From: Primula veris
Taxonomy: Eukaryota > Streptophyta > Magnoliopsida > Ericales > Primulaceae
DNA: 64,000 bases
Direction: 5' to 3'
Assembly (NCBI GenBank): GCA_963682055.1
Contig: OY821740.1
Coordinates: 39,142,795-39,206,794, forward strand
Shown here: positions 1-12,763 of the stretch, one piece after another
Layout: every line of letters begins with the position of its first letter
How positions within the stretch are numbered: position 1 is the first letter of the stretch
Made by a program: the position numbers and the translations under genes
The notes under the pieces: generated by a model
Database searches by the model: none
What the model was told of the DNA's origin: nothing
What the model saw: the letters and a program-made list of their open reading frames with translations, nothing else

Positions 1-555
1 AAGGAAAAGAAAGTAAAACAAAGGAAAATTAACTTGAAATCATTTTCCGTTCATGTGTTTGGAATGTTGAAAAATCAAGATAAAAGAAAAGAAAAAGAGG
101 AGAAAGGGAGGGAGCTAGTCGTTTTCATTTTCCTCCCTCTTTTGGAAGGAAAATGGTTTCTCTCATTATGCACACAAAGTTTTCCCTCACTTTTTTTTGT
201 TTTCTTTTCCATTGGTTTTCTTATGCACCCAAACACAAGAAAATGTTTTCTTGGGAAATCATTTTCATTTTCCCATGAGTTTTCCAGGTTCCAAACACAC
301 CCTTAAAGTATGCATTAAACATTAAATTTTTCAATTTTAAATCCCCATAAACAAATTCCTATATACACATAATTTAATAAATTCCAACCTCTCCCCTGAG
401 CAAACATTGGTTCTGTGGCCCCAGTAGCTAATTAATCTACATATTAACACACACACACATATATATATAGAGAGAGGCAAACAGTGGTTACGTGGCTCGG
501 GTCAGAAAATTGATATTTAATCTACAAATTAAAATACATGCATACATATGTAAGT

Positions 556-593
<38 letters not shown>

Positions 594-906
594 CATCATC
601 ATCATCATACTATTAATATAAGCAAACTCAAGAAAAGTTGAGGCTCCCAAATTTTGTACAATTTTTCCAAAAATACCCTCACTCTATTTTAATAATTACC
701 GATGTACCTAATCTAATTAATTAACAATTCTTCCTAACTATATTTTCGTAATTACAGATGCAGCCTAAATTAATTAACAATTCGTTTTAACCAGCATAAC
801 TACAATAAATGATACCAAATATGAATATTAGGTTCAAAATAAAAATATATTACGAGGTTTATACCATTACGCGTCTCACACACAACGCGTAGGTAACTTT
901 TACTAG

Positions 907-941
<35 letters not shown>

Positions 942-2404
942 GCGAACATTGGGTTGAGGAGAAGTAGATAAAGATGGAGAGACGATATTAATGAGTGAGC
1001 TGTTAATACTTGGATTTGATTCCGTTATGAATAATTTACTGTTTAATAGAACCCTTTTCATCGTCTTTATCGTTGATCTCCTGCTTATTATTCCAATCGC
1101 CATTGCTGTCTCTCTCTCTCTCTAGGAGAGGGTTTATGTTAGGTTTTAGGAGTATTCAATTTTAGAAAGAAATAAATAAAGCTGATAGTGATACTAATAC
1201 TATGAGTGTTTTATAAAAGACGCTGACTCAAAATATTTTTATTATTTCGGAATTACAAACTGTAATTTTTATATTTTTTTTATAAAAATGAAAATAAAAA
1301 AATAAACCGTAATTCAGATATTGCGGTGTGTAATTCGAAGTTACGGTTTTGACGTGAAAAAATATTTTTTGCAGTCAAAAAATACAATCTCTTTGTAAAA
1401 TTGCCATAAAAATAAACTGCATTAGTCTAGTAGTAGTTTTTACGATTTGGTTTTTATTGTAACCACTCTCAAATTTTAAAATTACATGCTAGAGCTTGTG
1501 TAGAGCTCTCTTATTACATATATAGTAGTTCTAGTAGTACTTTTTTTTCTTGACTAGTTGCATAGTTATAGAGTTAGAATTGGACTCCAAGTACTGTCAA
1601 TGCCACAGATAATGTGTTTGATTGCCTAAAGTGTAACTGTAAAATTAGTATGGATTAGGCTACAAATGATGCATTTTTTGAGTATTTGCAATATCATAAG
1701 GTCTCATTTGGTTGAAGGAACTAAGAATCGGCTTCGGATTGTGACCGGTATTTGAAATGAAGTATGCATTAGCAATCCGGACGAGATTAGACTAATCTAA
1801 CATCACAGACTTATGGTATTGCATAATATGAGAAATTAATTTTACAAGCAGTCACCATGAATAAGTTCAAGGAACCAAAGTAATCAATGTTTAGTGCAAA
1901 AACCAAAACGTATAATATCATTTTTCTCACCACGACCATCATTGCTCGGCGAACTCGGTCACCAGTGACAATCCAAACCCAATTGTTTAGTACTATGTTA
2001 AACGTCGTCTTTGGAAACAGTTCTTCTACCTTTCCCAAAATAAATTATACGTATATCTACTTCATATACATCCTAATGATCGTTTCTGATTCAATTTATG
2101 AGATGAGACGCAACTGTGACGTTTCGACTAGTTGTATTATACACGAAAGTTCTTCATAATCCATAGAATCATTAATCATCCAAAAAAATTAAAAAACAAT
2201 AACACAACTTCTTCATATCATGATTGCAGCTTGCATCTTATTGAAAGACAAAAACGGAGTGCTTGAAAGAAGCTCTGGCTTATTCTCCAGTCTTGCTTCA
2301 ATATTTTTATGCTATAAAATTTAATACAAAATCCGCACATCCGACATGGGCAACGATCAAATCATGTCAGCATGTGTGTTTATTTTGATTTTCTAGTTTT
2401 AAAA
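1..2404. other. Intergenic stretch with transposon relic and microsatellites
   Basis: No gene is supported here. Positions 53-306 look like a relic of a small DNA transposon: tgtgtttggaa near the left side is mirrored by ttccaaacaca near 289, and the interior is rich in gaaaatg/cattttc. Microsatellites lie at 446-477 (AC/AT/AG), 555-609 (AC then AT then ATC) and 906-942 (AT then AG). The last 180 bp or so before 2405 is likely the 3' untranslated region of the glycosyltransferase on the minus strand. The open frames present are short, of skewed composition, and resemble no protein I know. Confidence 0.6.
555..609. repeat. Compound microsatellite (AC)n(AT)n(ATC)n
   Basis: Three simple repeats run directly into each other: AC, then AT, then ATC units. 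Such compound tracts are normally length-variable between individuals. Confidence 0.9.
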
Positions 2405-5225
2405 TCAAGTGCTCCAACGTGATTTAAGATCATCGATAAGAGCAACCGCATCAGCGTGAGATGACCCTCCCTCTCCAATTGCTCTCTTCGCCTTCTCGCC
2501 CATCTCCTTAGCCCTTGCTCTCATCCCTTCCACCTCCTCCCCGCTCGTCATCACCCTCTTCACCGCCTCCTCCACCTTCTCCCTTCCAACCGTGACCTTT
2601 GGGTCCCACAGCGAAAACATCCACTCCTCGTTCCCAACCCTCACACCCGTCCTCAAAACATCACAAATTAAGCTCTGGATGAAAAACTGCTCCGCGCCCA
2701 ATGGCCACGTGGCAACTGGAAGGCCTGCCCCGATGCCTTCAACCGTTGAGTTCCAGCCACAGTGTGTCAGAAACCCGCCCACTGAGGGGTGTTCGAGGAT
2801 CAGAAGCTGTGGGGCCCAACTCTTGACTATGAACCCCTTGCCGGATTTTTCGACTCTTTCTTCGAATCCGTCAGGGAAAATGCTTATTTTCTTTTTTTCC
2901 TGTTCGTTGTTGTGTACTCCGCCCTCATATTGGGATTCGTCTCTCGCGACCCAGAGGAAGTTATGGCCCGAGGACTCTAATCCGTGAGCAAGTTCTTGGA
3001 ATTGCTGAGGCGACATTCTGACGTGGCTACCGAAGCTAACATAAATTACCTGGAGAAAGGAAAAAATTAGAAGAAAAAAATATGTGCGTCGACACGTCGT
3101 GAACATGGAGTTTATTATAGTCTAGGTTACTGGAGTTTATTATACCTTTTGCCATCACACTTATGTGTCTAGGTTACTGAAATAATATGTTACTAAATTG
3201 GACACGGGTACAACTAAATACTTTAATAAACCTCTGAAATGATGAAAAAATGACAAACTGTACTATAATTTTAATAAGATAGAAACAACAAGGCTTACTT
3301 GAGCATTCAAGTATTTTATCTTGAGATTATTGATACTCTGAGAACAGTAACGATTTTTCTGGTTTCGAGTACCGATTTTACTGGAGTATGTTCTTTCAAG
3401 TTGAAAGAGGGTGTGAAGAGAAAGGAAATATTGAAAAAAATGAGAACAGTACCGATTTTTCTGGTTTCGAGTCGAGCCACTTCATGACCACATTTCCATC
3501 CAGCGAGTTCTTTTCGCCTCTCTCGGCCTTATCTTCATCACTATTATTGAATAAATACACCGGTCCCACCAACCATAGTTTCCGGCCAACATCGTTTTTG
3601 TAGTAATTAGCATATGCAGACTCAAGATCATAAAAAGTGTTGAACATAACCCCGTAGCTTTTTTCTTCGGCTTTTTGACAAAGCTCTAGGTATTGACCCC
3701 AACCAGTTTGGACCTTAAATGACTCTGGTATTTGTAGCCTAGTAAATTGTATGTTATTGTACGGGTCGGGTAGACCAGGCATTGAAAATGGAGTTGTATC
3801 CGAATCGACATCCTTGTGTGGGGCGTGGCTTCGCAAAACTTCTTCGCAACAAATTGGGAACAAACCTGTAACCTACTTGAAGAAAATCTTAATTGAATTA
3901 ACGCAAGAAAGAAAACATAGCATTATTCATGATAAAGTTATACGATATAAATGACACTTCCAATTATGTCTTGATTCACAAGAATATTAAGTGTATTTTA
4001 CCTTGAAGATGTTCACATTCAAGGTTATTACTCATAGTGCAAAGTTATAGTAGCGAGGACACCGATTTCTGGTTTGCACAGAGTAACCTAAATGCTGGGG
4101 TGCTCCTAACAATTTAGATAATGTAAATATGTATACACGTATGTACTTGTTGAGAGCACATTGTTAGCTAGTTATTTAGTTAAATATTCTGGCTAGCCCA
4201 ATTTGAGGTTAATGTAAAATCTGTCTGTTGGTTGGTAACTTGATATTGAATTTCAAGATTTAGTTCTTTTTTCTATATATGCTAAATTCACAATCACTAG
4301 ATTCAACATTACCTGAAAGAGGATTCTGGGGATGCCAATCCTGAGGCCAAGATCGGCTGTCCAAGTAAAGAACATATCACTAATAATACAATCAGGCCTT
4401 TGCTCCTCGATAAACTTTTCGATCGGGTCCTGTAGCTTGAAGATGGCCTCAGCCAACTTCATCTGTTCTTCCATCGTACACAACGTCAGGTTATTCTCCA
4501 CACCTTCCGGAAGCCCCACCTCATCGGTCGGCAACCTGCATTATACATACATACCATGATAAACATTAAGAGTAGTTTATTAATTTCCGTAATCATGTTT
4601 GATGTTTCTTTGTTTGTGTAAGATATGAATTAAAGTACAAAGATTCTTCAAGTGTTAGGGTGTGTTTGGTTACAGCTTGTCAAGAAAATATGCTGAAATT
4701 ATTAAGTTTCAGATAAAACATAGGGTCTTCCAACTTAAAGCTTCAAGATTTTTTTAAAGCTGAAATTTCTGGATTCTAAAATTTTAAGTTCGTCAAGCAA
4801 ATGCAGTCTAACTTGTATGATTTTGTCTATAAATAACATTAAAATGCAAAAAACTTCTTTTGTATACTATCTTTTTTGTGTTGGGTGATAAAGTTAAAAT
4901 TAAAGGCACAAAATTTAGGACTCGTCGAGGTGCAGAAAGAGTTAGGGACGGCATTGCTTATAGTATATACTATATAGGAGTTTGTGTGTATGTATGACCT
5001 GAACGTCTTGAAACAGATATCTCGACCTCTCTCGGTACGGTCACGATCAATCTTGTTCTGAAAGAGCTTTGCGTTGCCAATGGTGGTGACTATTGTGACG
5101 CTGACGCCCAAAGAGGAAAATAGACGCGCAGTGTCGACCATGGGGATCATGTGACCCCTAGCCATGATTGCCGGGATGAAAAACATTTGTACTTTCCGAT
5201 TTTCGATATCCGAAACCTTTCCCAT
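2405..5225 (-). CDS. UDP-glycosyltransferase, UGT73-like, four exons
   Basis: Family 1 plant glycosyltransferase that transfers sugar from a UDP-sugar to a small acceptor in the cytosol. Exons on the minus strand: 5225-4999, 4535-4313, 3872-3453, 3049-2405; all three introns are GT-AG and the joined frame gives 504 aa, close to the roughly 490 usual for the family. ATG 5225 is chosen because it precedes the conserved MFFIPAIMARGHMIP start of the fold; in-frame sequence upstream is not family-like. The putative catalytic His is residue 25 (GHMIP) and its Asp partner residue 129 (IISDMF). The 44-residue PSPG sugar-donor box spans 368-411, from WAPQ through HCGWNS to a final Gln, which in this family usually means a glucose donor. 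Sequence resembles UGT73 enzymes acting on phenolics or terpenoids; the acceptor cannot be read. Three introns is odd, since most UGT73 genes have none. Confidence 0.88.
3339..3472. repeat. Direct repeat of the exon 3 5' splice junction (UGT)
   Basis: A 32-bp segment at 3441-3472 spans the end of UGT exon 3 and its GT donor. It recurs at 3339-3370 in the following intron with one mismatch, and that mismatch turns the donor gt into tt. A third, shorter echo lies at about 3368-3382 on the plus strand and keeps a gtact donor-like core. The copies are 102 bp apart. Confidence 0.85.
4660..4806. mobile_element. Degenerate hAT-like MITE in UGT intron 1
   Basis: Begins tgtgtttggttacagc and ends near aaatgcagtcta, a decayed inverted match to the start. 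Internal AAGCTT/aagctgaaa motifs match other copies of the same family in this window (see 48956-49128). It fills a third of UGT intron 1. Confidence 0.5.
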
Positions 5226-6950
5226 GGCTAGAATGCAAAAAGAGAGTAACAAAAGAAAAGTGAGAGTTGGTTTTGTTACTTTTGTATGTAATGGGAGGGA
5301 AATGATGATGTATATAAGTAAGGGGTAGAAAGTATGATAAATGTTTCTGTATTTTGATGCGTGTGACAATTTACATTAATGTTCTGGCAGTTCAGTGGTA
5401 CTCCACATGATTTGGAAAGTGACATATTGTCTCTAGATTTTATGCTAAGTGACATATTTGGTCCCTTAAATATTTTTACAAACCCACCTCGACAATATAA
5501 ATTTGCATTTATTATATGAAAATACCAGCTTCTTCCCCCATAATTTTTTTGTTAAAATCTAGCCCCCCATTCACTTATCCTAGCTCTGCAACTGGTTGAG
5601 ATCGCAAGTTGAAGTGCTTCATTTGGTGGATAACTCGAGAATCCATTTACGTGCGGATGTAAAATTAAACTTGACGCGGACAAAGGTGGGATAGTTATGT
5701 CTGCTACTGTTAAAGAATACAGACTAAATAGAATTTTTATTTAGCTATGGAGACTGTTAATGTAAATAACCCTAATGCAACAAAATATTTGTGGCACGTG
5801 TGTCACGCGATTGAGATTTGAGATAAGAGAAAAAACACGCTGTTGGAATATTTCGCGTGGTACGCATGTCAATTGTCTATAAAGTATAAACGATACACTA
5901 CTTGGTACTTATTAATTTCCTTATTTTTTAATGTTTGCAGTTTTGAAGTACTTTATTCTGAAGGTAATTAACTAACCACATACTTAAATTACTGGCTTAA
6001 TGAAGATCTATGTATGTAATTAACTCAAGAGCCTTCGGTCCTTCACTAATAAATTTATTAAGAAACATTTAAGCACTAGAAAAATGGTCTAACATGAGCT
6101 TATGTTCTTTGTAAAGCATATCGAATCATGCCCAATTCTTGATATCGTTTCGTGTTCGCTAAACGCACAACTACATCTTTGTAAAATTGTTGATTTCAGT
6201 TATATGACTACACCTTTGTTAATTTGTTCTGTAGAGTATCTTGGTAACTATGTTCTCTTAGAGTATGGTGTGCATATATGCAGTAAGAATGTTTATTTTT
6301 GTTGGATTGGTAAGTTATTTTAATTTTTCCAAATTATAGGTTTTGCTAGTGGTATAGGAGGGAATGTTGAGCTACATTGTACAACTTTCTTTATGATCAT
6401 CCATCCAATCCAATCCAATGATAAGAAAATACTGTAATTCCCAACCCAGCTTAAATTTATAGATCTTTTTTTTCAAAACCAAACCTTCTAGTTTTTTCAA
6501 ATGTTACTGTTAAAAGAGTATCAAAAGCTATCACACCCACCCGTTAATAAGACTCGAAACCTTCTAGCTTGTTAGGTCAAAAAACAAAAAAAAACTGGAC
6601 ACTCAAATGCACCTCCTCTTGTGAACAATTGAGCTAAATGAACAAATAAAGCTCAAGCATACCATTTTGTCTCAGCAACTTGTATAGTCTATGGTGCCTA
6701 TAGGCAGTTCGAATTATATTTTAATTTAATCTCCACGCCCAAGCACCTGGACAATCAGGCGATACGAAAACTTTTGAAAAAAGTCGCTTAGAAACAAGAA
6801 TTTATACTATTTTCCGCTAAACAACAATGAAACCCGAAACAAGTTGCTAGCCAAGTAGCCTACAACTGGGAATTTCTCCAATCAGAAAGCACGAAATTCC
6901 TCTTCAGCGAAAAACAATAAATCAACAGAGTTCAAGAAAATACAAGGCTT
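5226..6950. other. Intergenic, UGT upstream and DnaJ downstream
   Basis: Holds the UGT promoter on its left side and presumably the 3' untranslated region of the DnaJ gene on its right. Between them I see only AT-rich unique sequence. The open frame at 6102-6323 has no recognisable family, no good start context and no splice partners. Confidence 0.6.
5311..5317 (-). promoter_or_regulatory. Putative TATA box of the glycosyltransferase
   Basis: Reads ttatata on the minus strand, about 86 bp upstream of the chosen ATG at 5225, which is a reasonable distance for a plant core promoter with a short leader. Inference from sequence only. Confidence 0.4.
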
Positions 6951-9900
6951 TCACAAGGTTCCTTTTCCTGTTTCTTGTATTAATAATCTCTTCATACCCG
7001 TTTTCTGCTCTGGAGTAAGCCTCGAAGGAAACTTAATATTAAACTTAATTCTCAAATTTCCTTTTTTCGAAGGTTCCTTAGGAAGAGGCATTCCTTCCCC
7101 TTTCACAACTTCTTCGTAGTTCGGACCGATAACAGCATTGATGGGAACCGTTAGATTTCGTCCATCGAGGGTTGTGAACGATGCAGTGTATCCCGTTAAA
7201 GCTTCGACAAGAGATATTTTTAGAGTGAGAATGAGATCGTTGCCATCTCTTTTAAAGAGAGAGTGAGGCTTTTCGTCGATAATGAAGACAAGGTCTGAGG
7301 GAATAACACCTCGTATTTCATTTCCCTTATCGGGAAAGGTTATTTTGGTTCCTTTTTTCCAGCCCTGCTTTATCTCGATTGTCAAAATCTCCTCCACTGA
7401 GGTGGGTCTCCTACAATGGAAATCAAAATCGTAACATTAGTCAAACGGTATTAAACAAAAAACTATTGGTGATCCACCTTTAACTAAGGACTTGTACGGT
7501 TCTCGCTTAAAGACTCGGTTTTTTATTTCTTCTGAAAGATGGATTGGATTTGGTAGAGAAGCAAAAAAGTCGAGTATATTTTTGTTCTTTTTCCTGGAAA
7601 AGATAGAAGCTTTTAAATGGACAAAATCAGCTTTATTCTCAATTTAAAATAATTACAGCCTACTTTGCTAAAATTATGTGCTCCTATGTCCTAAGTATTT
7701 TTTTGGTTAAAACAATTTAGTACAGCAACAAAAAACGTTTTTCTTGGTTGAAGATGAAAATAAAAAGGATGCAAAAAGAAGAAAAAGGGAATATTTAGGT
7801 AAAGTTAAGAATATATACAACGTATTAGTTTCTCTGAAAATAATCAAACAAGCCTCATATTAGAAGTTCACTACAGAAAACTTCTGTACCTTTCTTTTCT
7901 CCCCCTTCCGGAAGTAAATTCCCAGAGAGATGTACAATAAATGAGCTAAAATCCCGAAAATGAATGTTGATATAAAATTATTTAAGTGGAGTTGCAAATA
8001 CAATCATAGTGCAATATGTGCCGAAATAGAACTCATACAGAATGGATGCGTGGATTTGTTTACTGGAGCAAATAGAAACTGTTAACCAAGGAAAATTTTC
8101 AGATCCAAGTGCTAGTTTTTTTTATATAGCATGCCTCTAAAACTGGATATCAAAGATGGGCTGTGGAAAACTATACCTCAAAAGGACAAAACTCTGGTAA
8201 GAAATATAATTTCAGCACAAACAATAAGGTAGATTATAACATATAAAAATCTAGCCAGCTAACAATTAGCTAATCATTTTGAGACAACAATCCTATCTTG
8301 TCAAATCAAGTGCGTGTAATTTTTTTTTTTATCTCATCTTAACTGCAATAATCAATGAGAAGATGGGCCTAAATACTCCCTAAGGGGTGACCGTCATAAC
8401 CCCAAGCCATGTGGCGATCATCATAATCACCAAGAACAAAACCGTCTTAAGAATCCTTATCTAAAGCCAATTCCAAACCGTTTTTCAATTGACCACTAAT
8501 TGCTTTAAACTATCTTCCACGTGAACATTGTCAATGCCGAGAAGAATGAGCTTTTAACAGATTTGATGATTACACAAACACTAATGAACCCAACAATACC
8601 GGTTAAGTCCACTTTCTTTAAACTGCCGTTACTATAGGAGAAATTAAAAACGAAAAGAAAACAATGATGGGAATAACAAATAATTTATCAGGACCTCTCG
8701 CTTCAAAAACTGTTAAGAGCACATTACCATAAGTAGAGCAAAAGATAGAAGTAAAAACAGACACCAAATGCATGATTTGGTATTATGAATATCATAGGGT
8801 AAAATAGATCTTACCATATCGCGTGACTGCTTATATACCTAAACTTAATATCCTATAATTCTGTACATTCCCTTATTTTATCGAGATTTTAATTAAATCA
8901 ATTTGGAATATGGAAGAAAAGGTGATACAACATAGGGTCAAAAGCACCTAAATTCGAAGAAACAAAAACCTAATGTCTGCTATCTTAATTCACACACACA
9001 CAAAATTATATTCCTTTCATTCACTTTTCTAATTGAGGTCAACATGACCTTCTACATTTGCTCATAATTTCAGAAACCTCATACGAGAGTTCTGATTGAA
9101 CCCATACCAATATCAATATCAATATCAATATCAATATCAATGATAGGGCATAAGCGGTCCGAAGACTAAAGTATTGAATATACATTTGTTTCTAGAAAAC
9201 TATATAAAACCGGGCAGAAATCCTAAATAAGGCAATCAGATATTCAAAAGGACAAATACATGCAGCATTACACTTCCTTGCATAGAACCATTCACTATAT
9301 TCTTACAATTTGATTCAGTGACCTTGACGTCCTTGTAGTACAAAGTACATGTGAACATAAAATATAGACAAACAAAGGACTCCAGAGTCCAGACAAATTT
9401 TGGTTAGCTCGACATAAAAGCTACATGTATATGATAATGTTGATAACGAAATTAAGTGTCTCAAGGGATTTTTTTTATAGACTTTGAATTCATGGCGGCT
9501 GTATATGGAGGTTGTATATGGTTGTATACAGAGGATGTGCTTGTATATGGTTGTATATGGAGGTTGTATATAGAGATATTATATGGTTGTATATACAATA
9601 TCCATATATAACCTCTATATACAGCATTTCCATATGGAGGTTGTATATGACCTCTATATGGTTGTTTATTTAAGTTGTATATGGAGGTTTAGTTGCTCTT
9701 AGTCCTTAACATGGTGTAGTGCTCACAACTTCTGAAAACACACTATGACGCTATTAGCCAAAGAGGAAATGAAATTGAAAGAGAATGTCAACTAACAAAA
9801 GTACAATGAACAGATAAAAATGAAAAGGCACAACCGATGATGGAGAGAAGTTAAGTAGAAATTTCAGCTGAAAACAAATGACTATAACTAAAAGGTTCAA

Positions 9901-12693
9901 CTTGGATGCAATTTTCTGCATTCTTTTTTTTATCTAATACTTAGCAAACTTTGAAGAAAAAGGACAGTAGAATTATATAAAGGTTTTACTGAGCCAGTTT
10001 TCACGACGAAATAAACCAAAAGAAAGGCAGAGAGGCAGAGAGCCATACCCAATGGAGTCCATGACATCTCTAGAAATCTTCATCTTCTTCGTAGTCCCTT
10101 TGTACAAATCCTCCAAGCTACAAGGCAAATTACGCTCAATCGGTGCCCCTTTTCGAGACTGCCCACCACTTCCGGACCCCTCACCGCCACCACCACGAAA
10201 TGAAGCAAATATGTCATCACCAAACACGCTCCTACCACCAAACCCACCACCGCCACCAGAAGAGCCGCCATAGGGGCTCGAGAACCCGAAAAACTCAGAG
10301 AAAATATCGTCGGCGCTACGCTGGTTGAAGCGGAATCCTGCACCAGAGAATTGGTCGGCTCCATACTGAGAGGGAGGGGGAGGTGCACCAGCCTTGAGTC
10401 CTTCTTCCCCGTACTGGTCATACACTGCGCGTTTCTGTGGATCGCTCAAGACCTTTACCAAATATAAAAGGAAATTAGAAAAAGTTGTAGCTTTTTTTAG
10501 CAATAATTTAAAAGGATTAAAGGGTGATCTTTCTTTCACTTAATTACATATATTGACAATATACGACATCGTAGAGGGTGGTGTCAGAACCTCTGTTCCA
10601 ATTTCGCTATTCGTAGTAGACGAAAAATTAGCAAAGAGGTACAACATTGAACGAGTTTTTTGTAATAATCAATAAGTTAAAAAAGTGCTTCTTTTTTCCC
10701 TTTAATCATCTATGTTAATAATATAAGATACGAATTGACAGTATAAGACGCAACAGAAGAATGTCTCTGTTTGCAGTATGCATGTCTAAGCCAAAACAAG
10801 TTTAGTCATTTTTCCGAGTCTTCGACATATAAATAATAAATCTAACAAAATATTCCTAAGTAAGTTTCGGAAACTTGTCGAAAATGGTAATCTTAAACCA
10901 AAAAAAGGAGTTTAGTCGCTTAATTTGCGACAGATAGTCTAGCAAAAATGAAGCTGACTAGATATAGAAAATTCTCCAACATGGTGATATTATTTGACTT
11001 TTAGTCCTATATATACAAAAGACGTTATAAATTGTCAGTGTGTAACACCACAACCACCGGAGTGTGCCGTCAATCCCCACTAAAAAATCTCGCAGTACAC
11101 AGAAATTTAAAATCTATCTATTCCAAACTAAACAAGCCCTTGATTTATTGCTAAAATAACAGTGCTAAAAAAGAAACTAACTGAAGTTTGTAAATAAGAT
11201 TACATTTAATTAGTATACTTGTACCGTTAGAAAGAAATAGAGGATACATTTAATTTTAACAATTTCTTTGTACACCACTTTTGCAATAACCAATTAACTA
11301 TTGCAAAAGAACTCTAGTAACAATGTAACTAACTGAAAGTCACCTTAAATATATTTAATTAATAATTCAAAAAGAATACATAAAGAGAGAGGATAAAGAG
11401 TAAGAAATAGATAGTACTACTTACATCATAGGCTAGAGAATACGATTCCAATACTTCATAATATGTTTAAAAGGTGATATTTCTTTCACAATGGTCATAC
11501 AAATCTACAATTAACCTGTTATTGAAAATAAGCGACTATGTATTCTTAGAATTCCAGCCTAATTTCTTTGTACACAGGTTTTGCAATAGCCTATTAATCT
11601 ATTGCTCAAATTACTTTACCATCTACTAAAGAAAAGCAACTCAATTTAGGTCAATCAACAACTTTGATAGTGATTGAACAAAGATACATGTAGAGAGAAA
11701 GTCAACCTTGTTAACAGTGCTGATATAGCAGCTAACTGAAGTTTGGGAAAATATTCAATTCAATCAGTATATTTTCATTGTTAAAAAGAAACAGAAGATA
11801 CCCTTGATTTCACCCAAATTTCTTTGTATACCACCTTTGCAATAACCCATTAACTTATTGCTAAATAACTCTACAAGAACTATAACTAACCGAAATTCGC
11901 CTTTAAAGAAACCCAAATTTCTTTGTATACCACCTTTGCAATAACCCATTAACTTATTGCTAAATAACTCTACAAGAACTATAACTAACCGAAATTCGCC
12001 TTTAAAGAAACCCAAATTTCTTTGTATACCACCTTTGCAATAACCCATTAACTTATTGCTAAATAACTCTACAAGAACTATAACTAACCGAAATTCGCCT
12101 TTAAAGAAAATCAATTCAATCAATATCTTGCAGAGAATATGTCCATAGAGAGACAAAAGACTGATCTGTCTCTCGGAGTGGTCATATATATCGACTTTAA
12201 ACTCTACAGTCGAAAACACAAACGACCACGCATTCTCAAAAACCCTTCCCTAAATTCTTCGTACACAGGTTGTCACAATAGCCCTTGAATTATAATTCTG
12301 AATAATTCTACTAAAAGTCTAAATTCTTTCTACATGGCCCAGTGGTCATTTATAAATTGACAGTAAACGCTATTAACCGAAATTATATAACCATAAATTG
12401 CGAAAGGGATAATCCCCATTGGCAAAGGAGACGCCTCAAATGTATTTGCACACAAGTTATGCAAAATCCCTTTTATATCATATTACTAGTACCCAAATAA
12501 GTAAAGAGATATTAAATATAGATATATATACGTCGTAAGCTTGGGAGATCTGTTTGAATTTAGCTTCGGCGTCTTTTTTGTTATTAGGGTTTTTATCAGG
12601 ATGCCATTTCATTGCTAGTTTTCTATAAGCTTTTTTAAGATCATCTTCACTCGCGTTACGCTCCACCTCCAACACTCTGTAATACTCCACCAT
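6951..12693 (-). CDS. DnaJ/Hsp40 type II co-chaperone (DNAJB-like)
   Basis: J-domain protein that stimulates Hsp70 ATPase and hands over client polypeptides, expected in the cytosol or nucleus. Exons on the minus strand: 12693-12532, 10452-10049, 7410-6951, all GT-AG, giving 341 aa, the normal size. The J domain occupies residues 1 to about 70 with the HPD motif at 31-33 (WHPDKN); a Gly/Phe-rich linker follows, with repeated GGG and GF motifs. The C-terminal substrate-binding domains begin near [20 protein letters not shown] and run to the end. There is no CxxCxGxG zinc finger, so it is type II (Sis1/DNAJB1 class). Intron 1 cuts the J domain after Asp54, intron 2 cuts the C-terminal domain. 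The introns are long (2079 and 2638 bp) and carry tandem repeats. The 5' leader is a CT/AT microsatellite. Confidence 0.94.
9107..9141. repeat. Hexanucleotide microsatellite (CAATAT)n in DnaJ intron 2
   Basis: About six consecutive units of caatat, perfect apart from the ends. Confidence 0.85.
9488..9690. repeat. TGTATATGG minisatellite in DnaJ intron 2
   Basis: Irregular array built from gttgtatatgg and aggttgtatatg units, with some units inverted (ccatatataacc, ccatatgg). The mixed orientation allows a folded structure. Confidence 0.8.
11812..12108. repeat. Three identical 99-bp tandem repeats in DnaJ intron 1
   Basis: Copies at 11812-11910, 11911-12009 and 12010-12108 are identical at every base as read. 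Each starts acccaaatttctttg and ends cctttaaagaa. Diverged relatives of the unit flank the array (around 11260-11345, 11560-11625 and 12245-12330), recognisable by tctttgtacac followed by ttgcaataacc. On the minus strand the array is an open frame of a 33-residue repeat, but this lies inside an intron and is not a gene. Confidence 0.93.
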
Positions 12694-12700
12694 TCTCTCT

Positions 12701-12726
12701 CTCTATATCTCTATATCTCTATATCC

Positions 12727-12761
<35 letters not shown>

Positions 12762-12763
12762 GT
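12701..12763. repeat. CT/AT microsatellite in DnaJ leader
   Basis: Blocks of tctctctc, ctatat and tatata lie directly upstream of the DnaJ start codon, in what is probably its 5' untranslated region or core promoter. Confidence 0.85.

Noticed and set aside
34..306. 90-residue open frame at the window start
   Set aside because: Low complexity, opens with a non-ATG codon, and lies in a probable MITE relic.
2405..5225. UGT reading as four separate gene fragments or a pseudogene
   Set aside because: Every break coincides with a GT donor and an AG acceptor in matching phase, and the joined protein has full family length with all key motifs.
6102..6323. 73-residue open frame between UGT and DnaJ
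   Set aside because: No recognisable domain, no promoter or splice context; length within chance for this composition.
10052..10421. Open frames opposite or out of phase with DnaJ exon 2
   Set aside because: Shadows of the Gly/Phe-rich coding sequence, whose repeated codons keep other frames open.
11764..12219. Open frame with a 33-residue repeat on the minus strand
   Set aside because: It is the translation of the 99-bp tandem repeat (99 is divisible by three) inside DnaJ intron 1; no start, splice or family support.
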